Source: JAMXLJ01 sp036558745 (GTDB lineage Bacteria; Actinomycetota; Acidimicrobiia; IMCC26256; JAMXLJ01). Taken from it: 64,000 nucleotides of DNA. The notes under the pieces are model-generated. The model saw nothing but the letters and a program-made list of their open reading frames with translations. It was not told the DNA's origin and searched no databases. Positions 22,754 through 30,785 of this stretch are shown in pieces. The first letter of the stretch is position 1, and every line of letters starts with the position of its first letter. A program made the translations under genes and the position numbers. The DNA lies in contig DATBEZ010000023.1 of NCBI GenBank assembly GCA_036558745.1, positions 57,265-121,264 of the forward strand, written 5' to 3'.

Positions 22754-23652
22754 CAGTGCGCGCCCCCGGCCTCGACCGCGGCGACCGCCCGTTCGCGGGC
22801 TGCCGTCGACGCGTTGAGCAGCGGCAGGCGCACGTCCGGCGTGGGGATGCGCCCCTGCGCGTGCAGCACCGCCTTGAACACCGCGGGGTTGGGCTCCGCG
22901 AACAACGACTGCACGACGGGCAGCAGTGCCTCGGCGTGGGCCCGCCCGTCGTCCAGCTTGCCGGCGAGACCGCAGTCGGTCATGGCGACGAACCGCTCCG
23001 TGCACACGTGCGCCGACGCCGCGATCGCGCCGGCCGCACCCATCAGCACGCCCGGGTAGATGATGTTGTCGTCACCCATGAGCACCGAGAAGTCGTGCGG
23101 CGCGCCGGCGAGCACCGCGAGCGTGTCGGTGTCGATCGCGGCCACCGCCTGCTTCATCCCCGTGATGTTCGGGTGCGCGGCGAGGCGCAACAGCGAGGCC
23201 GCGCCGAGACCGCGACCGGTGCGGATCGGGATGTTGTAGACGACGAGCGGGACCGGGCTGCGCTGTGCCACGGCCTCGAGGTGGGCGACGATGCCCTCCT
23301 CCGACGGACGCACGTAGTACGGCACGACCACCAGCGCGGCGACGAGCGCGGGTGTGCCCTTCAGGGCCTCGACCGCGGCGATCGTCGCCGTGGTGTTGTT
23401 GGTGCCCGCACCGACGATGAGGTGCACACCCGTCTCCGCGCAGACCCGCGCGCACGTGTCGATGACGGCCTGCTTCTCCGACCCGTCGAGCGCGCTCGCC
23501 TCCCCCGTCGTGCCGAGCGCGACGATTCCCGCGACGCCGGCGGCCACGTACTCGCGCACGAGGCGCTCGACCGCGTCGAGCGCGACCTCCCCGGACGCGG
23601 CGAAGGGCGTGATCAGCGGGACGTAGATCCCCTGCAGCAGGCGCTCACCCAT
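22753..23652 (-). CDS. dapA: Dihydrodipicolinate synthase family protein
   Basis: 299 aa TIM-barrel aldolase. The family residues are present: GTTGEAS phosphate/pyruvate loop, catalytic Tyr in VVYNIPIRTG and Schiff-base Lys in ITGMKQA (usually GIKEA). In the DapA pathway it would condense pyruvate and aspartate semialdehyde. The MKQA variant and coupling to a SnoaL-like gene rather than other lysine genes leave open a related lyase. ATG 23652 is preceded by GTGAGGG. Family is certain; exact substrate less so. Confidence 0.82.
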   Translation of the reverse strand: MGERLLQGIYVPLITPFAASGEVALDAVERLVREYVAAGVAGIVALGTTGEASALDGSEKQAVIDTCARVCAETGVHLIVGAGTNNTTATIAAVEALKGTPALVAALVVVPYYVRPSEEGIVAHLEAVAQRSPVPLVVYNIPIRTGRGLGAASLLRLAAHPNITGMKQAVAAIDTDTLAVLAGAPHDFSVLMGDDNIIYPGVLMGAAGAIAASAHVCTERFVAMTDCGLAGKLDDGRAHAEALLPVVQSLFAEPNPAVFKAVLHAQGRIPTPDVRLPLLNASTAARERAVAAVEAGGAH

Positions 23653-23735
23653 GGACCCTCACTCGTGGTCGCGGCGCAGGACCTTGATTCCCCGAAGGCT
23701 ACCTGCCGGGCCCTCGCGGCTAGCTTCCCATTGCG

Positions 23736-24596
23736 ATGGCCGAACCGTGGCGGACGCTCCTGACCCTGGCGGTTGGCGTCGTCACCGGGATCCTGTCGGG
23801 CATGTTCGGCGTGGGCGGCGCGGTCGTGTCGACGCCGGCGATCCGGGTGCTCGGGGTCAACGCCATCGACGCGGTGGGCACCACGCTGCCCTCGATCCTG
23901 CCGTCCGCGATCAGCGGCACCGTGCGCTACGCGCGCAGCGGCCTCATCCGGGTGCGAGCGGTGCTGCTCACGTCGTCGGCCGGGATCGCGAGCGCGGTGC
24001 TCGGCTCGATCGCCTCGCACCATGTCCCCGGTCACGGGCATCTGCTCATGGTCGCGACCGCGGGCCTGGTCGGGTTCACCGCGTGGCGGATGGTCCGCAC
24101 CGCGTCGCCGCCCGACGACGAGGCCGAGCCGGAAGCGCTCGAGGCGATGGGAGAGCTGGACGCAGGCGCGCACGGCGACGGCGCGCCCGGTGCACCCGCC
24201 GCGGTCGCTCGACGAATTGCGCCCGACGGCACGTGGTGGCAGTTCGCGATCACCGGTGTCGCCGCGGGCGCGCTGAGCGGCCTGCTCGGCGTGGGCGGCG
24301 GCGTGATCATGGTCCCCGCGTTCGCGGAGTGGATCGGCCTGCCGATCAAGGAGGCGGTCGCGACGTCACTCGCGTGTGTCGGCATCCTCGCGGTGCCGAG
24401 CACGATCACGCACGCGTTCCTCCACGACATCGACTGGTCGTACGCGATCCCGCTCTCGATCGGCGTGATCCCCGGCGCGCGCATCGGCGCGTCGCTCGCC
24501 ATCCGCTCGTCCGACCGGAACCTGCGCCTCTCGGTCGCGGTCCTGCTCGGGGCCCTCGCCATCGTCTACGCCGCCGGCGAGCTCGCCGCCCTCTGA
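23736..24596 (+). CDS. TauE/SafE-family membrane transporter
   Basis: 286 aa with about eight membrane helices in two repeats. Each repeat begins with the family's glycine signature, GILSGMFGVGGAVVSTPA near the N-terminus and GALSGLLGVGGGVIMVPA after residue 175. A polar loop (about 125-165) separates the halves. The family exports sulfite/organosulfonates or other small anions. It diverges from the dapA-like gene, and a hairpin follows it. Confidence 0.87.
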   Translation: MAEPWRTLLTLAVGVVTGILSGMFGVGGAVVSTPAIRVLGVNAIDAVGTTLPSILPSAISGTVRYARSGLIRVRAVLLTSSAGIASAVLGSIASHHVPGHGHLLMVATAGLVGFTAWRMVRTASPPDDEAEPEALEAMGELDAGAHGDGAPGAPAAVARRIAPDGTWWQFAITGVAAGALSGLLGVGGGVIMVPAFAEWIGLPIKEAVATSLACVGILAVPSTITHAFLHDIDWSYAIPLSIGVIPGARIGASLAIRSSDRNLRLSVAVLLGALAIVYAAGELAAL

Positions 24597-24609
24597 CCCA
24601 GCCCTCCGC

Positions 24610-24658
24610 CAGTTGGGGACACGTTCCGCGCCCAGAGCGGCGGATCGTGTCCCAACTG
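24610..24658. terminator. Hairpin between convergent TauE and UdgB genes
   Basis: CAGTTGGGGACACG (24610-24623) pairs with CGTGTCCCAACTG (24646-24658) with one bulged G, and the inner TCCGC/GCGGA extends the stem. It lies between two converging stops (24596 and 24663), fitting a bidirectional terminator. Confidence 0.7.
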
Positions 24659-24662
24659 AGCG

Positions 24663-25343
24663 CTACGGCACGCTCAGCTGGCGCGCTCTGGTGAAGATCG
24701 CGTCGAGCATGGGCTCGGTGAGCTTGCCGGTGAAGGTGTTCTGCTGGCTCGGGTGGTAGCAGCACAGCACCGTGAGATCGCCGGCCGGCACCTCGACGCC
24801 GTGGCCGAACTTCGGGCGTGGACGCGGCAGTGCGACCACCTTCGCGAGCGCGTCGTACGCGAAGCCGCCGAGCACCACGACCACGCGGACACGCAGGAGC
24901 AGGCGCATCTCGCGTGCGAGGTACGGCAGGCACCGGTCGCGCTCCTCGGGCGTCGGGCGGTTCGCGGGCGGCGCGCACCGCACCGCGGCCGCGATGTACG
25001 CGTCGTGGAGCTCGAGCCCGTCGTCGGCCGACACCGACGTGGCCTGGTTCGCGTACCCGGCCCGGTGCAGTGCGCCGAACAGCCAGTCGCCGGACCGGTC
25101 TCCCGTGAAGATGCGGCCGGTCCGGTTCCCGCCGTGCGCCGCGGGTGCGAGCCCGACGACGAGCAGGCGGGCGTCGGGGTCGCCGAAGCCGGGCACCGGC
25201 CTCCCCCAGTAGGTCTCGCCCCGGAACGACGCCCGCGGGCTCGCGGCGACCTCCTCGCGCCACGCCACCAGCCGCGGGCACGCGCGGCACCGCACGACCT
25301 CGTCGGTGAGCGCGCGCAACGAATCTGCCCGCCCGGAGTCCAC
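24663..25343 (-). CDS. udgB: Type 5 uracil-DNA glycosylase (UdgB)
   Basis: 226 aa. It removes uracil and other deaminated bases from DNA. Family 5 is shown by four cysteines suited to an Fe-S cluster (CRACPRL near residue 15, then later single cysteines including VRCAPP), motif VGLAPAAHGGNRTGR with family-typical GLAPA in place of the catalytic Asn/Asp, FTGDRSGDWL, and the C-terminal CCYHPSQQNTFTGK. GTG 25343 is the preferred start; it leaves only 24 bp to the divergent lipid kinase. Confidence 0.92.
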   Translation of the reverse strand: MDSGRADSLRALTDEVVRCRACPRLVAWREEVAASPRASFRGETYWGRPVPGFGDPDARLLVVGLAPAAHGGNRTGRIFTGDRSGDWLFGALHRAGYANQATSVSADDGLELHDAYIAAAVRCAPPANRPTPEERDRCLPYLAREMRLLLRVRVVVVLGGFAYDALAKVVALPRPRPKFGHGVEVPAGDLTVLCCYHPSQQNTFTGKLTEPMLDAIFTRARQLSVP

Positions 25344-25355
25344 GGCCGCACACAG

Positions 25356-25361
25356 TATGTT
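25356..25361 (+). promoter_or_regulatory. -10 element of a probable leaderless transcript
   Basis: TATGTT ends 6 nt before GTG 25368, inside the 24-bp gap between the divergent udgB and lipid kinase starts. Confidence 0.45.
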
Positions 25362-25367
25362 CGTCCG

Positions 25368-26321
25368 GTGCGGGTGCTCCTGATCGTGAACGCGGTCGCG
25401 TCGTCGGTGACGGCGCGGCGTCGCGTGGTGATCCAGAAGGCGCTCGGCGCGGATCACGAGCTCGAGGTCGCGGAGACGACCCGCCGGGGCCACGCAGCAC
25501 GTCTCGCTCGCGCCGCCGCGTTGGAGGGCGTCGACGTCGTGGTCGTGCTCGCGGGCGACGGCACCCTCAACGAGGCCGCCGACGGGCTCGCCGGCACCGA
25601 CACTGCGCTCGCACCGCTGCCGGGCGGCTCGACCAACGTGTTCGCGCGCACCATCGGCGTGTCGCGCGACCCGGTCGAGGCGACGGCCGAGCTGCTCACG
25701 TCGCTCGACGCGGGCGCGTTCCGCCGCATCGGTCTGGGCATGGCCGGAGGCCGCCACTTCCTCTTCCACTGCGGCATCGGCTTCGACGCGGCGGTGATCG
25801 AGCAGGCGGAACGGCGCTCGATGCTCAAGCGCTACGCGGCGCCGGTGCTCTTCGTGGTGGCCGCGTTCGACACGTGGCTGCGCGGGTTCGACCACTCGCG
25901 CGGCCGGTTCGACCTGGATCTCGGCGGCGGTGACGTGATCGACGATTCGATCTTCACGATCGTGTCGAACATCAGCCCGTACACGTTCTTCGGCTCACGG
26001 CCGGTGATCGTCGAGCCCGGCACCGGGCTCGACACCGCGTTGGGCGTCACGGCGTTCTGCACGCGGGAGATGCAGGCGATCGTGCGCCTGGGTCTGTCCG
26101 CGGTCGGTTCGGGATTCCTGCTTCGCCGCCACCGCGGCGTCGCGCACCGCCACGACGTCCGCGAGCTCCACGTGCGCGGGCACGGGCCCTTTCCCTACCA
26201 GGTCGACGGCGAGTACCTCGGCGAGGTCGACGACCTCGAGATCGCGTTCGAGCCCGACGCGCTCACGATCGTGGTGCCGGTGGGCGGAGCGCACGGCGCG
26301 CCACGTCCGGCACGTTCGTGA
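25368..26321 (+). CDS. Diacylglycerol/sphingosine-type lipid kinase
   Basis: 317 aa. The NAD-kinase-like catalytic domain carries VLAGDGTLNEAADGL (GGDGTxNE family motif with Ala for the first Gly) and PLPGGSTNVFARTIG. The beta-sandwich domain follows, with the HVRGHGPFPYQVDGEYLG tail. It phosphorylates a membrane lipid such as diacylglycerol, probably in phospholipid turnover, which fits the adjoining glycerophosphodiesterase. The 3' end overlaps that converging gene by 59 nt. GTG 25368 has a -10 directly upstream and no ribosome binding site. Confidence 0.88.
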   Translation: MRVLLIVNAVASSVTARRRVVIQKALGADHELEVAETTRRGHAARLARAAALEGVDVVVVLAGDGTLNEAADGLAGTDTALAPLPGGSTNVFARTIGVSRDPVEATAELLTSLDAGAFRRIGLGMAGGRHFLFHCGIGFDAAVIEQAERRSMLKRYAAPVLFVVAAFDTWLRGFDHSRGRFDLDLGGGDVIDDSIFTIVSNISPYTFFGSRPVIVEPGTGLDTALGVTAFCTREMQAIVRLGLSAVGSGFLLRRHRGVAHRHDVRELHVRGHGPFPYQVDGEYLGEVDDLEIAFEPDALTIVVPVGGAHGAPRPARS

Positions 26322-26985
26322 TGACCGCGTCGACGCCCGCCGCGGCGAGTACGCGCAGCTCGTCGGGATCGTCCACGGTCCAGACGTGCACCCGCAGGCC
26401 GGCGTCGTGCGCGACCGCGACCACGCCCACCGGGTCGACGACGACCGCGCGCCGCTCCGCGTGCACCGCGACGTAGCCGCGTGACGCCGCGAGCGGGACC
26501 GCGTCCGCGACCGCGAAGCTCGGCAGCGTCAGCCATCCGGTCGCGATCGACGGGTCGATCGCGTGCACGCGGTCGAGCGGGCCGGTCGTGAACGACGACA
26601 CGATGACGCGGTCCCGCATCGCCCGCCGCCCGACGAGCTCGACGACGTCGGCCGCAACGCGCTCGTCGGGGTCGTAGTCGGGTTCGGTCGGGAAGTTCTT
26701 CACCTCGACGTTGACGATGCCCTCGCACGCGTCGAGCGCCTCGTCGAGGGTCGGGATGTCGGGACGCCGTGCCTGGATCTCGGCCGCGGCGTGCTCGACC
26801 AGCACGCCGACGCCCTCCGCGACCGCGTCGTGGTGCACGACGACCACGCCGTCCGCGCTGCGGCGAGCATCGAGCTCCACGCCGTCGGCTCCGAGCGCGG
26901 TCGCGAGCCGGAACGCCTCGAGCGTGTTCTCGCGAGCGGCCCGAGGCGCCCCCCGGTGGCCGAGCACAACAGGAACCTGTTCCAC
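26263..26985 (-). CDS. Glycerophosphodiester phosphodiesterase
   Basis: 240 aa TIM-barrel enzyme releasing glycerol 3-phosphate from glycerophosphodiesters. It has the metal/catalytic motifs LGHRGAPRAARENTLEAF, DGVELDARRSADGVVVVHHD and VNVEVKNF. GTG 26985 (VEQVPVVLGHRGA) is preferred because family members begin just before GHRG and GAAGGTG lies upstream; an ATG at 27033 would add 16 residues. There is no signal peptide, so it is cytosolic. It converges and overlaps with the lipid kinase gene. Confidence 0.9.
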   Translation of the reverse strand: MEQVPVVLGHRGAPRAARENTLEAFRLATALGADGVELDARRSADGVVVVHHDAVAEGVGVLVEHAAAEIQARRPDIPTLDEALDACEGIVNVEVKNFPTEPDYDPDERVAADVVELVGRRAMRDRVIVSSFTTGPLDRVHAIDPSIATGWLTLPSFAVADAVPLAASRGYVAVHAERRAVVVDPVGVVAVAHDAGLRVHVWTVDDPDELRVLAAAGVDAVITNVPDVARRALRPPAPRS

Positions 26986-27027
26986 ATCTGCACCTTCAGC
27001 CACGGGAAAAGTCCTGGTCAGATGGTC

Positions 27028-27056
27028 TTGCACACTGCTCGGCGCGTCGATACCCT
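27028..27056 (+). promoter_or_regulatory. Housekeeping-type promoter of whiB1
   Basis: TTGCAC (27028-27033) and TACCCT (27051-27056) with a 17-bp spacer form a good sigma-70-type promoter. The expected start near 27063 gives a GC-rich leader of about 147 nt before GTG 27210, containing a structured GCCGGC-rich segment near 27167-27188. Confidence 0.6.
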
Positions 27057-27209
27057 GCTGCTGCCACGCGACTCCGGGGGGAGCGGGTCGGCCCTTGTGA
27101 AGCAGCGCACATCCCCGTGATGACGCGCGCGCGACGAGGAACCCAACAGTCGAAGCTCGGGCCGTGCCGGCGGGGGGCGGCGCCGGCGAGAAGAAGGAGC
27201 GGACGCTTC

Positions 27210-27503
27210 GTGGCTCTGACCTGGATCCGCACGCACGACTGGGACGTGGACCTGTGGCGCAACCGTTCCGCGTGTCGTGACACCGACCCGGAGCTGTTCT
27301 TCCCGATCGGGGCGACCGGCAACGCGCTCGACCAGATCGCGGCGGCGAAGTCGATCTGCGCGCAGTGCACGGTCACGGACGAATGCCTCGAGTTCGCCCT
27401 GGCCACCAACCAGGAAGCCGGCGTCTGGGGCAACACCACCGAGGAGGAGCGCCGCAAGCTCCGCAAGGGCTGGCTCGCCGACGAGCAGGCCGCCGCGGGC
27501 TGA
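27210..27503 (+). CDS. whiB1: WhiB-family Fe-S transcription factor, WhiB1-like
   Basis: 97 aa. It has the four cluster-binding cysteines in WhiB spacing: one in NRSACRDTDPELFFP, CAQC and one in DECLEFAL. The family G(V/I)WGG turn reads GVWGNTTEEERRKLRKG, followed by a basic C-terminus. It binds [4Fe-4S], partners sigma-A and is expected to sense nitric oxide. Orthology to mycobacterial WhiB1 is inferred from sequence and from the converging pdtaS gene, the whiB1-pdtaS arrangement of M. tuberculosis. GTG 27210 has GGAG 10 nt upstream. Confidence 0.92.
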   Translation: MALTWIRTHDWDVDLWRNRSACRDTDPELFFPIGATGNALDQIAAAKSICAQCTVTDECLEFALATNQEAGVWGNTTEEERRKLRKGWLADEQAAAG

Positions 27504-27521
27504 GCCCCTCGCGCCGCGGCG

Positions 27522-28991
27522 TCAGAGCCCCACCCGGGGCGCCGCGATCGGGACGCGCACGTGCACCGCGGTGCCGTGCTCGCCCCGGCGCATCTCCATG
27601 GTGCCGGCCAGCTCACCGGTCACGAGCGCCTGCACGATCGAGAGCCCGAGCCCCTTCGAGCGCTCGAGCGAGAAGCCGGTCGGCAGGCCCACGCCGTCGT
27701 CGATCACGTCCACCGCGAGCTCGTCGGCCGAACGGTCCAGGCGCACGACCACCCGCCCCTCGGGACCCTGGCCGTCGGACGGGAACGCGTGGTCGACCGC
27801 GTTCTGCATCAGCTCGTTGAGGACCACCGCGATCGGCGTCGCCACCTCGCCGGGAAGATCCCCGGCGTCGCCGTCCACCTCGAAGCGCAGCCCGCGCTCG
27901 GGCGTCGAGACCGACTCTTCCACCACCCGCACGAGCGGCCGGATGATCTCGTCGAAGGGCACCACATCGCTCGCGTCGCGTGACAACGTGTCGTGCACGA
28001 TCGCGATCGACCGGATGCGCCGCTCCGACTCCTGGAGCGCCGAACGGCCCTCCGGCGACTCCAGCCGGCGGCCCTGCAACCGCAGCAACGCGGCGATCGT
28101 CTGGAGGTTGTTCTTCACCCGGTGGTGGATCTCGCGGATCGTGGCGTCCTTCGAGATGAGCATCCGGTCACGACGCCGCAGTTCGGTCACGTCGCGCATG
28201 AGGAGCACCGCGCCGGCCGGGTCGCCGCCGTCGAGCACCGGTATGACGCGCATCAGCAGCGACACGTCGCCGCGTTCCATCTCCTCGGTGACGGGCGCGC
28301 GGATCCGCATCGCGGTCAGCACCGCTGCGTCCTCGAAGCCGAGCTCTCCGAGGTGCAGGCCGGTCGTGTACGCGTGGATCCCGATCCGGTGCAACGAGCT
28401 CACCGCGTTCGGGCTCGCGAACACGATGTTGAGGTCGGCGTCGAGGATGATCGCGCCGTCACCGACCGTCGGACCCTCGGCCGGTGCGAGCTCGTCGTGG
28501 CCGAACGGGAACGTCCCGTCGGCGACCATCAACGACAGGCGGTCGAACACGTCGAGGTAGACGCGCTCGAGATCACCCAGGCGCCGACCGAGCGTCGTCG
28601 AGGTCTCGCGGGTCATCAACGCGATCAGCTCGCCCCGAAAGCGCATCGGGATGTACTGCACCCGGATCCGCTCGTCGGAGCCGAGCGCGGTGCCGTCGGC
28701 CTCGACGATCTCGCCGCTGCGCCACACCCGGCTGAGGCGCGGGCGCTCGACCTCGTCGACGACGGTGCCGATCATGTCGATCGGGTACAGGGTCTGGCCG
28801 GTCGTGGGGCGCACCTGCCCGACGACGACGAAGCGGTGCGCATCCTCCCCGGCGACCGGGGCCAGCATCAAGAGGTCGGCGAAGCACAGGTCGGCGAGCA
28901 GCCGCCACGACATGACGAGGCGCCGGGCGTGGACGAGTGCCTCACCGTCCAGCTCGGTGTTGCCGACCGCCAGCTCGTCGAGCACTGCCAC
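27522..28991 (-). CDS. pdtaS: PdtaS-like sensor histidine kinase
   Basis: 489 aa soluble kinase. It has an N-terminal GAF-type domain (about 1-150), a PAS domain (about 175-280, GDGAIILDADLNIVFASPNAV), then the HisKA_2 dimerisation motif EIHHRVKNNLQTIAALLRL with the phospho-acceptor His, and a HATPase domain (VVLNELMQNAVDHAF, DDGVGLP, GLGLSIV). This matches M. tuberculosis PdtaS, which phosphorylates the RNA-binding antiterminator PdtaR. No PdtaR gene is in the window. GTG 28991 follows a TACCAT -10 by 6 nt, suggesting a leaderless mRNA. Confidence 0.92.
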   Translation of the reverse strand: MAVLDELAVGNTELDGEALVHARRLVMSWRLLADLCFADLLMLAPVAGEDAHRFVVVGQVRPTTGQTLYPIDMIGTVVDEVERPRLSRVWRSGEIVEADGTALGSDERIRVQYIPMRFRGELIALMTRETSTTLGRRLGDLERVYLDVFDRLSLMVADGTFPFGHDELAPAEGPTVGDGAIILDADLNIVFASPNAVSSLHRIGIHAYTTGLHLGELGFEDAAVLTAMRIRAPVTEEMERGDVSLLMRVIPVLDGGDPAGAVLLMRDVTELRRRDRMLISKDATIREIHHRVKNNLQTIAALLRLQGRRLESPEGRSALQESERRIRSIAIVHDTLSRDASDVVPFDEIIRPLVRVVEESVSTPERGLRFEVDGDAGDLPGEVATPIAVVLNELMQNAVDHAFPSDGQGPEGRVVVRLDRSADELAVDVIDDGVGLPTGFSLERSKGLGLSIVQALVTGELAGTMEMRRGEHGTAVHVRVPIAAPRVGL

Positions 28992-28997
28992 ACCACG

Positions 28998-29003
28998 ATG
29001 GTA
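28998..29003 (-). promoter_or_regulatory. -10 element of pdtaS (leaderless)
   Basis: On the minus strand TACCAT ends 6 nt before the GTG at 28991; no ribosome binding site is present. Confidence 0.45.
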
Positions 29004-29057
29004 GGTGGCGTGCGGCGCCGCGCCGTGTTGCCCGTCGTGCGGCCACGCCGCTCGCGA

Positions 29058-30263
29058 TCAACCCGTGGGTGTGAGCACCTGCAGCGTGGTCGCGCCCGCG
29101 ACCACCACCCGACCATCGGCGAGCGTGATCTGCCCGCCACCGGGCGTCGTGCTCAGGACCGCGCCGTCCGAGAGGCGGAACGCGCGCAGCCCGCCCTGGT
29201 TCGCGAACACGATCCCCCCGGTCGCCGCCCCGTACTGCCCGTCACCGACGAGCACGGACGACGGGTTGCTCCACAGCACCGTACCGGTGGTCGGGTTGCG
29301 CGCGACCACGCCGTTGCCGAGGGTCACGGCAGCGTTCGGCGTGACGACGGAGACGATCTCGTCGAGCGCGCTCCACGCCTGCACTCCGCTCGCGACCGCG
29401 ACCGCGACGGCCTTCACGTGGTTGCCCTGCAGCGTGTTCCCGTTCGACGCCGCGTAGACGAGGCCGTTCGCGAACGACAGCGGCTGCGGGAACTCGAGGC
29501 CCAGCGGACCGAAGTCGGCGAAGCGCGCGGCGTCCACGTTGCCGGTGGCCTCGTTGTAGGTCGTGAGGACGTCGACGCCGCTGCCGTTCGGGTTCGTCTT
29601 CACGAACGACACGACGTGGACGTCGCGGCCCGGGTCGGCGACGATGCCCTCGACCGTGCCGGTCGCGCTCTTGGCCCAGATCACGCGTCCCGCGGTGTCG
29701 ATGGCGGAGACCATGTAGCCCGCGCCCGGCACGGTCGTCACCGCGAAGAGGCGCGGGCCGTCGAGCACCCAGGCAGGCAGCGACACGAGCCCATCGACGG
29801 GCGCCGGCGGGACCATGAACCACCGCGCCTTGCCCGTCGTGGCGTCGAGCGCGAGGACGACCTCCGACGTGTTGATCGCGCCGTCGAGCGGGAGCGACCC
29901 GATCCGCACGTAGGCGAGGCCGTTCCCGACACCGATGAAGCGCACGTCGTGCACGTTCTGGAACGTGGTCGCCCACCGCTGCTCCCCGGTGAGCTCGTCG
30001 CGCGCCTCGATCGTGAACGTCAGCGACGCTGTTGGGCTCTGACCGGAGAAGTACACCAGCCCGCCCGCGACGAGCGCAGGTGTGCGGCAGACGCACGGCG
30101 CCGTCCACGACGTGGCCAGGTGCGCCACGGACGTCGTCGTGAGGGCGGGTTCTGACGGGTTGTAACTCGTCTGGTCGGGACCGAAGCCGAACTGCGCCCA
30201 ATCGCAACCGGCGAGCGCGACCACCGCCGCGACCGCGACGACCACCATCTTGACCCTGCCCAC
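29058..30263 (-). CDS. PQQ-like beta-propeller lipoprotein, copy 1
   Basis: 401 aa. The signal peptide is MGRVKMVVVAVAAVVALAGC, with a clear lipobox, so the mature protein starts CDWAQFGFGPDQTSYNPSEP. The remainder is a run of PQQ/WD-like blades (ALDATTGKARWF, AIDTAGRVIWAK, GTVLWSNPSS, VFANQGGLRAFRLSDG). Such extracellular propellers are often scaffolds or quinoprotein relatives; no quinoprotein catalytic residues could be identified. A full paralogue lies at 30786-31994 and a decayed one between them. Confidence 0.8.
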   Translation of the reverse strand: MGRVKMVVVAVAAVVALAGCDWAQFGFGPDQTSYNPSEPALTTTSVAHLATSWTAPCVCRTPALVAGGLVYFSGQSPTASLTFTIEARDELTGEQRWATTFQNVHDVRFIGVGNGLAYVRIGSLPLDGAINTSEVVLALDATTGKARWFMVPPAPVDGLVSLPAWVLDGPRLFAVTTVPGAGYMVSAIDTAGRVIWAKSATGTVEGIVADPGRDVHVVSFVKTNPNGSGVDVLTTYNEATGNVDAARFADFGPLGLEFPQPLSFANGLVYAASNGNTLQGNHVKAVAVAVASGVQAWSALDEIVSVVTPNAAVTLGNGVVARNPTTGTVLWSNPSSVLVGDGQYGAATGGIVFANQGGLRAFRLSDGAVLSTTPGGGQITLADGRVVVAGATTLQVLTPTG

Positions 30264-30292
30264 GACCTCAGTGTCACGCCTGCGCCCGCCGC

Positions 30293-30333
30293 GGTCAACG
30301 GCGACCCGTGCTCGTTCTCGGACCGTGTTCGAC
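30293..30333. repeat. Degenerate copy 1 of the bagB-tail repeat
   Basis: Sequence upstream of lipoprotein copy 1 resembles the end of bagB on the minus strand, including a GTTGAC that aligns with the bagB stop and lies 31 nt before the lipoprotein start, as in the other two copies. Similarity is eroded but collinear. Confidence 0.45.
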
Positions 30334-30362
30334 CGACCGCTGCGCCGCGACGTGCCGCTCGC

Positions 30363-30687
30363 TCAGCCGGTGGGCGTCAGGACCCGCAGTTCACCGGAGA
30401 ACGGGCGTCCCGACGACGTGACCCCGGGCGACGGTGATCATGCCACCGGTGAGAGCCGTGCCGAGCACGGTGCCGTCGGAAAGCCGGAAACGCGCGCACG
30501 CCGCCCTGGTCCGCGAACACGATGCCATCGGTCACCGCCGCGGGCTCGAGGCCGCCGCCCGCCGTGCCGGGGGCGGTCCCGAGCGGTGCGCCGGTGGTCG
30601 TGCTCCGGGCGACCACGCCACCCGAACCCACCCCGCGAGCGCAACCACGGCCGCGATCACGACGAGAACGATTCGCATCCTGGCCAT
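30363..30687 (-). pseudogene. Decayed third beta-propeller lipoprotein copy
   Basis: The ATG at 30687 starts MARMRIVLVVIAAVVALAG, matching the signal peptides of both intact neighbours. The frame then breaks where the cysteine should be. About 300 codons are missing, and the sequence resumes in another frame as GVVARSTTTGAPLG and DGIVFADQGGVRAF, shifts again to RLSDGTVLGTALTGG, and ends in a third frame as LRVLTPTG. All pieces align to the N- and C-termini of the paralogues, so this is an internally deleted, at least twice frameshifted gene. Confidence 0.8.
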
Positions 30688-30714
30688 GTCGGAATCTTGG
30701 CGGCGCAACATGAC

Positions 30715-30768
30715 GCGTCAACCGCGACGCGAGCCGTCACTCTCGAACAGTGTCCTACCGAGCTCGAC
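30715..30768. repeat. Copy 2 of the bagB-tail repeat
   Basis: This 54-bp stretch matches 32023-32076 at 49 of 54 positions. On the minus strand it still encodes GRTLFESDGSRRG followed by a stop, the exact C-terminus of BagB, although no bagB gene precedes it. It is a duplication footprint. Confidence 0.85.
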
Positions 30769-30785
30769 GTGCCCGCGACCGGGAA

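Noticed and set aside
22754..23005. N-terminal extension of the SnoaL-like protein
   Set aside because: The extension is antisense-like frame inside the dapA-like gene; the TGATG junction fixes the start at 22753.
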